Assembly: GCA_026552835.1 (NCBI GenBank)
Contig: JAPMTY010000041.1
Location: 1 to 12,570 of the forward strand
Direction of reading: 5' to 3'
Origin: Candidatus Methanoperedens sp.
Lineage (GTDB): Archaea; Halobacteriota; Methanosarcinia; Methanosarcinales; Methanoperedenaceae
DNA length: 12,570 nucleotides
Made by a program: the position numbers and the translations under genes. This document shows positions 7,980 to 12,570 of the stretch, piece by piece (the first letter of the stretch is position 1; each line of letters starts with the position of its first letter). The notes under the pieces are model-generated. The model was not told where the DNA came from, ran no database searches, and saw nothing but the letters and a program-made list of their open reading frames with translations.

Positions 7980-9386
7980 ATGGCAAACGAATTCCCTTTT
8001 GAAATCTCACCCATGTTTGAGGGTGAACGTGTACGAAAAGACGATATGTTCGTTGAACTGGCAGGTCCCAAATCACGTGGATTTGAACTTGTAAGGGCTG
8101 CAGCATTGGATGAAATAGAGGATGGAAAATTTACACTTATTGGCCCGGATATCTCCAAAATGGAGGAAGGTTCACGCTATCCTTTTGCGATGATATATCG
8201 CATTGCAGGGAAACTTGTAGAACCTGACCTTGAGGCGATCGTGGAGCGGCGAAATCATGATTTCCAGAATTACATCCAGGGATATATGCACCTTAACCAG
8301 CGCTATGATGTCTGGGTGAGGATCAACAAGGATGCGATCAAAAAAGGTTTAAAATCATTTGAGCAGATCGCAAAAGCCACAATGATGCTTTTCAGGAATG
8401 AGCTGAATTTTATCGAGAAGATCGAAGCAACTTATATCACTGATGCGGATGAAGTCGAAAAACAAAGGGCAGAAGCTATAAAAATATACGAGGCAAGAGA
8501 TGCAAGAACAAAAGGCCTTCATGACGAGGATGTAGATGTGTTCTATGGCTGCACATTATGCCAGAGTTTTGCCCCGACAAATGCCTGCGTTGTTACACCT
8601 GACAGGATATCCCTGTGTGGCGCTATCAACTGGTTTGATGGCCGTGCTGCCGCCAAGGTTGATCCTGAAGGTCCGCAGTTCGCCATTCCAAAAGGTGAAG
8701 TGATCGATGCTATCGGAGGAGAATATTCAGGCGTTAACGAGAAGGCTGTAGCATTATCTGGCGGTGAATATTCCCGTATTAAAATACATTCATTCTTTGA
8801 GTATCCTCATACAAGCTGCGGATGCTTTGAAGTGGTAGGCTTCTATATTCCTGAAGTGGACGGAATTGGATGGGTTGATAGGGATTTCACTGGTATTGCC
8901 CCGAACGGCCTTGCTTTTTCAACAATGGCTGGACAAACTGGCGGCGGCAAGCAGATCATCGGTTTCCTGGGCGTTGGAGTGAATTATTTCCGTTCGCCGA
9001 AATTCATACAAGCTGACGGAGGATGGAAACGGGTTGTGTGGATGCCCAAGAACCTGAAAGAGAAGATAAAGGCTGACATTCCCCCCGAACTTGTTGATAA
9101 ATTGCCAACAGAAGAAACGGTCACTGACCTTAAGACTCTGAAAGAATACCTTGAAAAGAGCCAGCATCCCGTAATGCAGCGCTGGACAAAGGAAGAAACG
9201 GTGCCGGAAGCAGCTGCGCCGATTGAAACAACACCAGCGGCGGCTTCAGGCTGGTCTATGCCTTCAATGCCTGCCGGAATGCCAATGATGCCGATGCAGT
9301 TTGGCGGCGGAGAAGGGGTTAAGCTGAGTTTCAAGAATGCGAAGATCAGTATTGAAAGGATCGTTTTTAAGAACAAGGAAAAATGA
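7980..9386 (+). CDS. cdhC: Acetyl-CoA synthase beta subunit
   Basis: CdhC catalyses assembly or cleavage of acetyl-CoA from CO, a corrinoid-bound methyl group and CoA at the A cluster (a 4Fe-4S cubane linked to a dinickel site). All six A-cluster cysteines are visible: Cys191, Cys194, Cys203 and Cys213 for the cubane, and Cys280-Gly-Cys282 for the nickel pair. The surrounding pattern CTLCQSFAPTNAC, HTSCGCFE and MAGQTGGGKQ is strongly conserved in ACS. The length of 468 is normal for the archaeal form, which lacks the bacterial N-terminal CODH-binding domain. Residues 408-445 form an Ala/Pro/Met/Gly-rich linker before the conserved C-terminal strand VKLSFKNAKISIERI. The start lies 34 nt after cdhB, preceded by AAAGGA at about 7966-7971. 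The gene ends at a terminator-like hairpin. Confidence 0.97.
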   Translation: MANEFPFEISPMFEGERVRKDDMFVELAGPKSRGFELVRAAALDEIEDGKFTLIGPDISKMEEGSRYPFAMIYRIAGKLVEPDLEAIVERRNHDFQNYIQGYMHLNQRYDVWVRINKDAIKKGLKSFEQIAKATMMLFRNELNFIEKIEATYITDADEVEKQRAEAIKIYEARDARTKGLHDEDVDVFYGCTLCQSFAPTNACVVTPDRISLCGAINWFDGRAAAKVDPEGPQFAIPKGEVIDAIGGEYSGVNEKAVALSGGEYSRIKIHSFFEYPHTSCGCFEVVGFYIPEVDGIGWVDRDFTGIAPNGLAFSTMAGQTGGGKQIIGFLGVGVNYFRSPKFIQADGGWKRVVWMPKNLKEKIKADIPPELVDKLPTEETVTDLKTLKEYLEKSQHPVMQRWTKEETVPEAAAPIETTPAAASGWSMPSMPAGMPMMPMQFGGGEGVKLSFKNAKISIERIVFKNKEK

Positions 9387-9412
9387 GCCTATTTGGCTTT
9401 ACTATTTTTTAT
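9386..9412 (+). terminator. Terminator-like hairpin and T-run after cdhC
   Basis: AGCC (9386-9389), loop TATTT and GGCT (9395-9398) form a short stem beginning at the cdhC stop codon. ACTATTTTTTATT follows. The T-rich tract is the main archaeal termination signal; the 4-bp stem is weak. It probably ends most cdhABC transcripts before cooC. Confidence 0.5.
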
Positions 9413-9439
9413 TCGGTCTCTAAATTTATTTCCTAAAGT

Positions 9440-9470
9440 CATATACAAACCAAAGCATATAACAACCAAG
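9440..9470 (+). promoter_or_regulatory. Tandem 16-nt near-repeat with two TATA-like CATATA boxes before cooC
   Basis: CATATACAAACCAAAG (9440-9455) is followed directly by CATATAACAACCAAGT (9456-9471). The two agree at 12 of 16 positions. The first CATATA predicts transcription from about 9468, giving cooC a short leader. A second TATA-like run, TAAATTTATT, lies at 9421-9430. The arrangement supports separate transcription of cooC. Confidence 0.45.
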
Positions 9471-9480
9471 TGACTAGCAC

Positions 9481-10230
9481 ATGAAAGTAATCGCAATAAC
9501 AGGAAAAGGCGGCACCGGCAAAACAGCAGTAGCAGGAATGCTTATCAAACAACTCTCTAAAGGGAAAAAGACACTTCTTGCTATTGATGCCGACCCGGAT
9601 TCCAATCTTCCCGATGTGCTGGGTATAAAAGTGGATAAGACCATAGGAGACATGCGTGAATTTATGCTGCAGGAACGGGATAAACTGCCCCCGGATACGA
9701 GCAAGGAAAGGCTTCTGGAATCAAAAGTATATGAGGTTCTCACCGAGATGCCACATTACGACCTTCTTGTCATGGGGCGCCCTGAAGGCTCAGGATGCTA
9801 TTGTTTTGCCAATAATCTCCTGCGTGGGATAATGGACAGAATTCTTAAGAACTATGACCTTACCATAATTGATACAGCTGCCGGCCTTGAGCATCTCTCG
9901 CGAAGGATAATACGAGATGTGGATGAACTGCTTGTGGTAACTGACGGCTCCCGCCGCGGGCTTCAGACTGCTGAACGGATACGGGAACTGGCAAAATCGC
10001 TGGATTTGAATATTAAGAAGATGCATGTAATAGCCAACAAGGTCACCCCTGAAAACCGCGCCAGGATAGAAGAATATGCAGTGGAACTTAAGATGGACCT
10101 TGTGGGAGTTGTTCCTTTTGATGAGGTGCTTGCTGAATTTGACCTTGAGGGAAAGCCACTGGCACAGTTGCCTGATGACTCCAAAGCGTTGATGGCGGCA
10201 GCAGAGATCGTATCAAAAATGAGATTGTAG
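9481..10230 (+). CDS. cooC: CooC-type nickel-insertion ATPase for CODH/ACS
   Basis: CooC is a dimeric MinD/ParA-family P-loop ATPase that binds nickel and helps load it into CODH, and possibly ACS, active sites. The 249-residue protein shows the deviant Walker A GKGGTGKT at 8-15, the second metal/ATP motif DADPDSNLPDVLG at 36-48, and a Walker B-like LTIIDTAAGLEHLSRR at 127-142. It also has the diagnostic CooC nickel motif GSGCYCFANN with Cys106-x-Cys108. IANKV, the base-recognition segment, follows. These features separate CooC from generic ParA proteins. A weak GTGA at 9469-9473 lies before the ATG. Its place next to cdhC matches Methanosarcina, where cooC lies between cdhC and cdhD. Here the following genes are not cdhDE. 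The 94-nt gap with terminator and promoter suggests partly independent expression. Confidence 0.93.
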   Translation: MKVIAITGKGGTGKTAVAGMLIKQLSKGKKTLLAIDADPDSNLPDVLGIKVDKTIGDMREFMLQERDKLPPDTSKERLLESKVYEVLTEMPHYDLLVMGRPEGSGCYCFANNLLRGIMDRILKNYDLTIIDTAAGLEHLSRRIIRDVDELLVVTDGSRRGLQTAERIRELAKSLDLNIKKMHVIANKVTPENRARIEEYAVELKMDLVGVVPFDEVLAEFDLEGKPLAQLPDDSKALMAAAEIVSKMRL

Positions 10231-10288
10231 GGCATCTGGATAATCTTATAGTTCCTCGAGCTTTTAGTAATCAGATGAATCAGGAATA

Positions 10289-10304
10289 GGATTATATTTA
10301 ATCC
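10289..10304. promoter_or_regulatory. Perfect inverted repeat GGATTA-TATT-TAATCC over a TATA box
   Basis: Six-base arms flank TATT, and the TATA-like TTATATTTAA lies within. Its centre is about 27 nt upstream of the ATG at 10324, fitting the promoter of the small membrane-protein gene. The symmetry could be an operator that overlaps the TBP site, or an incidental property of an AT-rich box. Confidence 0.5.
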
Positions 10305-10323
10305 ATGCGTGTTTGTCCTTAAA

Positions 10324-10524
10324 ATGATCCAGTTGTTATCTGATATTGCACTTCGGCTCGGACTTGGTCTTATTCTTGGTGTATTGCTGATGATATTGAT
10401 TACGATAATTGAAACAGCTTTCTACAATTACCATAAACAGATACATTTACTTATAGTCGCAATTCTTATTGCTTTTATCATTTACGCTTTAGGGGATATC
10501 GGGATAGATATCTTTGGGATTTGA
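10324..10524 (+). CDS. Small two-helix membrane protein of unknown function
   Basis: I do not recognise this family. The 66-residue product has two hydrophobic helices, at about 9-28 (RLGLGLILGVLLMILITIIE) and 40-58 (LLIVAILIAFIIYALGDIG). They are joined by a short polar loop, YNYHKQIH. It is therefore probably a hairpin membrane protein. There are no cysteines or charged catalytic motifs. I prefer ATG 10324 over GTG 10309, which would give 71 residues. The TATA box at 10292-10300 predicts transcription from about 10321, so ATG 10324 would be leaderless while the GTG would lie outside the transcript. It is 93 nt after cooC and ends 2 nt from a convergent small gene. A link to CODH/ACS is possible only by proximity. 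Confidence 0.65.
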   Translation: MIQLLSDIALRLGLGLILGVLLMILITIIETAFYNYHKQIHLLIVAILIAFIIYALGDIGIDIFGI

Positions 10525-10526
10525 CC

Positions 10527-10730
10527 TTATGGGTTTGGCTTTTTTCTTCTTATTTTTCCGATCAATGTTTTTAGGCGGTTCTTGCTGGCGTTTTTGATCT
10601 TTATCCGAAGATAACCCCGCTTTGAATTGATCACCATCTTAAACACCGAATCGTCAGGACAGGAATCAAGAAAATTCTTTAGCTCTCCTACTGCAGTATC
10701 TTTATTAATTCCTGTGTATTCTATACTCAT
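10527..10730 (-). CDS. Small basic protein of unknown function
   Basis: I do not recognise this 67-residue protein. The N-terminal half is mixed and acidic (GINKDTAVGELKNFLDSCPDD). A probable beta segment, VFKMVINSKRGYLRIKIK, follows at about 29-46. The tail is strongly basic (NRLKTLIGKIRRKKPNP), which could bind nucleic acid or a membrane, but that is speculation. There is one cysteine and no transmembrane segment. The ATG at 10730 lies about 30 nt from a TATATATAA sequence on the same strand, so a near-leaderless mRNA is expected, as for other small genes here. Codon use is unremarkable. The open frame, its promoter and tight convergent packing support a real gene, while the lack of a known family keeps confidence moderate. 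Confidence 0.65.
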   Translation of the reverse strand: MSIEYTGINKDTAVGELKNFLDSCPDDSVFKMVINSKRGYLRIKIKNASKNRLKTLIGKIRRKKPNP

Positions 10731-10752
10731 ACATTATCAGCTACAATCGGAA

Positions 10753-10766
10753 TTATTATATATCTA
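10753..10766. promoter_or_regulatory. Shared bidirectional TATA region
   Basis: TTATTATATATCTA reads as a good TATA box in both directions. Leftward it lies about 30 nt from the ATG at 10730. Rightward it predicts a start near 10786 and a leader of about 42 nt for srp54. No other convincing TATA box exists in the 97-nt intergenic space. Confidence 0.45.
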
Positions 10767-10827
10767 TCCTTTTAATCATGCAACATAAACCGAGATCAAA
10801 TTAGAAATAGGAAAATGAGACGAAAAC

Positions 10828-12150
10828 ATGGTACTAGATAAATTGGGTGGCTCACTTCAGGACGCCCTTAAGAAACTTGTGGGGGCGGGAAGGATCGATG
10901 AAAAGATTGTGGATGAGGTAGTCAGGGATATACAGCGCGCCATGCTGCAGGCGGATGTAAATGTTAAGCATGTGATGGCATTATCGCAGAAAATAAAACA
11001 GCGCTCCCTGAAAGAAGATCCGCCAAGCGGCATGAATCCCAGGGAGCATGTTATACGTATCGTTTACCAGGAACTTATCAATATACTGGGGAAGAGCGCA
11101 AATGTTAAACTTGCCTCACAGACCATAATGATGGTGGGACTCCAGGGAAGCGGCAAAACGACGACGACAGCAAAACTTGCGCGTTATTTCCAGAGGAAAG
11201 GCTTGAAAACTGCTGTCATATGTGCTGATACTTTCAGGCTGGGAGCTTATGACCAGCTAAAAACCCTTTGCGAGAGAAGTGGAGTTTTTTTTTATGGTGA
11301 GAAGGATGTGAAGGATGCTGTTGCCATTGTGCAGCGTGGGCTTAAGGTCATTGAGAAATTCGATGTAAAGATCGTTGATACTGCAGGAAGGCATGCTCTT
11401 GAGAAGGAGCTCATAAAAGAAATGGAAGATATACATAAGGTTGTCAAACCAGATCACAAGTTCCTTGTTCTTGATGCAGCTATGGGCCAGCTTGCCAGCG
11501 ACCAGGCAAAAGCTTTCAATTCGTCTATAGGGATAACGGGGGTTGTAATAACAAAACTTGATGGAACAGCCAAAGGTGGTGGGGCTTTATCTGCAGTTTC
11601 GGATACCGATTCTGCGATCGCTTTCATAGGAGTTGGCGAGACTCCGGACGACCTTGAGAAATTCGAGGCTGACAGGTTCATTTCGCGTCTTCTCGGTATG
11701 GGGGACATCAAATCCCTTCTTGAAAAAGCCCAGGAATCGATCGATGTAGAGAATTTCGATATGGAAAGCATGCTCAGTGGAAAATTTACGCTGAAGGACA
11801 TGTACAAACAGATGGAAGCTGTGAATAAAATGGGTCCTCTTAAGCAGGTCATGTCTATGATCCCGCTTGGTAAACTCGGTATGAAGGTATCCGATGATAT
11901 GTTCGCTGTTACACAGGAAAAAATGAAAAAATACAAATATATTATGGATTCGATGACCGATAAGGAGCTTGAAGATCCAAAACATATAAACAGCCCCAGG
12001 ATCACGAGGATCGCGAGGGGTTCAGGGGTTAAATATGATGAGGTGCGTGAACTCCTGAAATATCATAAAACGATGCAAAAGACCATGAAAGGTCTTAGTG
12101 GTGGTGGAAAGTTCAACATCCAAAAAATGATGAAGAAATTTGGTATGTAA
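10828..12150 (+). CDS. srp54: Signal recognition particle protein SRP54
   Basis: SRP54 is the GTPase and signal-sequence-binding subunit of the archaeal signal recognition particle. It binds 7S RNA and docks ribosomes with FtsY at the membrane. The 440 residues match the family's usual length. The N domain covers about 1-90. The G domain has [15 protein letters not shown] at 104-118, [11 protein letters not shown] at 134-144, DTAGRH at 184-189, [11 protein letters not shown] at 242-252 and [12 protein letters not shown] at 268-279. The methionine-rich M domain, about 310-440, contains the RNA-binding [14 protein letters not shown] at 387-400. All GTPase elements appear intact. A strong ribosome-binding site is not obvious before the ATG; the MVLDKLGG opening matches relatives and supports the start. 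The stop lies 4 nt before a TATA-like box of a putative RNA gene. Confidence 0.98.
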   Translation: MVLDKLGGSLQDALKKLVGAGRIDEKIVDEVVRDIQRAMLQADVNVKHVMALSQKIKQRSLKEDPPSGMNPREHVIRIVYQELINILGKSANVKLASQTIMMVGLQGSGKTTTTAKLARYFQRKGLKTAVICADTFRLGAYDQLKTLCERSGVFFYGEKDVKDAVAIVQRGLKVIEKFDVKIVDTAGRHALEKELIKEMEDIHKVVKPDHKFLVLDAAMGQLASDQAKAFNSSIGITGVVITKLDGTAKGGGALSAVSDTDSAIAFIGVGETPDDLEKFEADRFISRLLGMGDIKSLLEKAQESIDVENFDMESMLSGKFTLKDMYKQMEAVNKMGPLKQVMSMIPLGKLGMKVSDDMFAVTQEKMKKYKYIMDSMTDKELEDPKHINSPRITRIARGSGVKYDEVRELLKYHKTMQKTMKGLSGGGKFNIQKMMKKFGM

Positions 12151-12163
12151 ACTGTTATATACG
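12151..12163 (+). promoter_or_regulatory. TATA box directly after srp54 (putative RNA promoter)
   Basis: ACTGTTATATACG begins right after the srp54 stop. GTTATATACG is identical to positions 12437-12446 in the last of the three related promoters. The predicted start is near 12182-12187, at the first arm of a hairpin. Confidence 0.5.
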
Positions 12164-12240
12164 ATGGTGTAGTAGCTGGGGAAGCACGGTAATTAACGTG
12201 CCAGGCCATATGTAATACAATTAATCTCGTGAATCTGAAC
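12164..12240 (+). ncRNA. Putative structured RNA or srp54 3' UTR element
   Basis: A nested set of pairings is visible. ATGG (12164-12167) pairs with CCAT (12206-12209), CTG (12176-12178) with CAG (12202-12204), and GCACG (12184-12188) with CGTGC (12197-12201) around an 8-nt loop. An independent transcript from the upstream TATA box would retain only the innermost hairpin. The whole fold would form in an srp54 read-through transcript. The segment ends with CTCGTG, recalling ATTCGTG at the ends of the two downstream copies. No tRNA T-arm is present. From about 12240 to 12297 I see only a short hairpin, ACATT-GAAAT-AATGT (12279-12293). Confidence 0.35.
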
Positions 12241-12300
12241 TATTTTGATTTATGGATTGAATAAAACTGTGATCTTTTACATTGAAATAATGTGGAAGGG

Positions 12301-12312
12301 AAAGTGTTATAT
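12301..12312 (+). promoter_or_regulatory. Promoter of putative small RNA gene, copy A
   Basis: AAAGTGTTATAT is identical to 12432-12443. Its TTATAT core (12307-12312) predicts transcription from about 12333-12336, at the left end of the conserved hairpin region of copy A. Confidence 0.6.
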
Positions 12313-12333
12313 GTGCTAAATGACATTCAAGAC

Positions 12334-12420
12334 GTTCCCTGCGTGTGTAAACACAAAGGCAATCGTTGTTGAAAAACGACGTATGTTTGTCCGTTTAACA
12401 AATGTTGATTCGTGTAAAAT
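12334..12420 (+). ncRNA. Putative small RNA, copy A of a tandem pair
   Basis: No known RNA family is recognised. Hairpin 1 is CCT (12338-12340), GC, GTGT (12343-12346), a GTAA tetraloop, ACAC (12351-12354), AA and AGG (12357-12359). Hairpin 2 is CGTTGTT (12364-12370), a GAAA tetraloop and AACGACG (12375-12381), 7 bp with one G-T pair. A third weak hairpin pairs GTTTGT with ACAAAT (12385-12403). The segment ends with ATTCGTG and AT-rich sequence. TTATAT to TGCGTG spacing is 33 nt, the same as in copy B. No protein frame explains these features. Length is about 85 nt by inference; ends are not fixed. Confidence 0.55.
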
Positions 12421-12431
12421 ATGCATGAGGA

Positions 12432-12443
12432 AAAGTGTTATAT
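12432..12443 (+). promoter_or_regulatory. Promoter of putative small RNA gene, copy B
   Basis: AAAGTGTTATAT repeats the copy A element exactly 131 nt downstream. It predicts a start near 12464-12467. Confidence 0.6.
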
Positions 12444-12464
12444 ACGGAAAAGAACAAACATAGA

Positions 12465-12550
12465 ACTTCCTGCGTGTGAAAACACAAGGGTATGTTGTGT
12501 TAAGAAAATACAACAGATGTTTATTAATTTAAATTCGTGGTTATAATTTG
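12465..12550 (+). ncRNA. Putative small RNA, copy B of a tandem pair
   Basis: This is a paralogue of copy A. Hairpin 1 is CCT (12469-12471), GC, GTGT (12474-12477), a GAAA tetraloop, ACAC (12482-12485), AA and GGG (12488-12490). Hairpin 2 is TGTTGTGT (12493-12500), a 7-nt loop and ATACAACA (12508-12515). Compared with copy A, the sequence of hairpin 2 differs but pairing is kept. The first loop changes from GTAA to GAAA, both GNRA. ATTCGTG follows at 12533-12539. Between the promoter and the hairpin the two copies diverge, as expected for untranscribed spacer. The 3' end is not defined. The final 20 nt of the window show nothing identifiable. Confidence 0.55.
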
Positions 12551-12570
12551 GCGTCGGCTCTGATTGAAGG

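Noticed and set aside
10233..10277. Inverted repeat CATCTG/CAGATG after cooC as a terminator
   Set aside because: The arms are six bases with a loop of over 30 nt and no T-run follows, so I cannot support a terminator.
11454..12005. Minus-strand 183-codon open frame inside srp54
   Set aside because: It is opposite the conserved GTPase and M domains; its serine/isoleucine-rich product is a codon-bias shadow.
12159..12235. Possible tRNA starting around a box A-like TGGTGTAGTAG
   Set aside because: There is no T-arm (GGTTCRAATCC-like), the putative anticodon stem encloses 8 nt instead of 7, and the acceptor ends do not pair.
12316..12513. Minus-strand 65-codon open frame
   Set aside because: It runs antisense through both putative RNA units. 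Its internal similarity simply reflects the duplicated hairpins, and it resembles no known protein.
12164..12550. C/D box or H/ACA guide RNA
   Set aside because: I found no RTGATGA C box paired with a CTGA D box at suitable spacing in either unit, and no hairpin followed by ACA three bases from a plausible 3' end.
12301..12550. CRISPR-like repeat pair
   Set aside because: Only two units occur, they are 131 nt apart, and identity is broken into short blocks with an internal promoter. There is no uniform repeat and spacer pattern.

Overview
The window looks like chromosomal DNA of a methanogen-related euryarchaeon. The best fit is the order Methanosarcinales, including anaerobic methane oxidisers such as Methanoperedenaceae, although the genus cannot be fixed from the sequence alone. 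The evidence is archaeal: a fused Kae1-Bud32 protein, archaeosine synthase ArcS, an archaeal CODH/ACS operon, aIF1A, archaeal SRP54, a DUF1699-type protein, and TATA boxes about 25 nt upstream of many starts. No insertion sequence, phage gene, CRISPR array, rRNA or recognisable tRNA was seen.

Layout. At the left edge (1-170, minus) is the 5' part of the aIF1A gene. It diverges from kae1-bud32 (285-1874, plus; t6A tRNA modification). ArcS (1943-3742, minus; archaeosine in tRNA) converges on kae1-bud32. A DUF1699-like gene (3835-4116, plus) diverges from arcS and converges on an Mtq2/HemK-type glutamine methyltransferase (4137-4724, minus).

The centre is the carbon-metabolism block. cdhA (4950-7322), cdhB (7319-7945, ATGA overlap) and cdhC (7980-9386) encode the CO dehydrogenase and acetyl-CoA synthase subunits. 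A terminator-like hairpin follows, then cooC (9481-10230), the nickel-insertion ATPase, with its own promoter-like region. The corrinoid-protein genes cdhD and cdhE, which follow cooC in Methanosarcina, are absent here. CdhA with CdhB interconverts CO and CO2. CdhC makes or cleaves acetyl-CoA at a Ni-Fe-S A cluster. CooC is the expected maturation factor.

Next come two unrecognised small genes facing each other 2 nt apart: a two-helix membrane protein (10324-10524, plus) and a basic 67-residue protein (10527-10730, minus). SRP54 (10828-12150, plus) follows, so protein-synthesis and targeting genes flank the CODH/ACS block on both sides.

The last 420 nt (12151-12570) contain no credible protein gene and are the most intriguing part. 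Two tandem copies, 131 nt apart, share a 12-nt promoter element (AAAGTGTTATAT). In both, a structured RNA-like segment begins at the same distance from that element, with GNRA-capped hairpins and base changes that preserve pairing. A third related promoter and a nested hairpin directly follow the SRP54 stop. I interpret this as a small cluster of undescribed small RNA genes.
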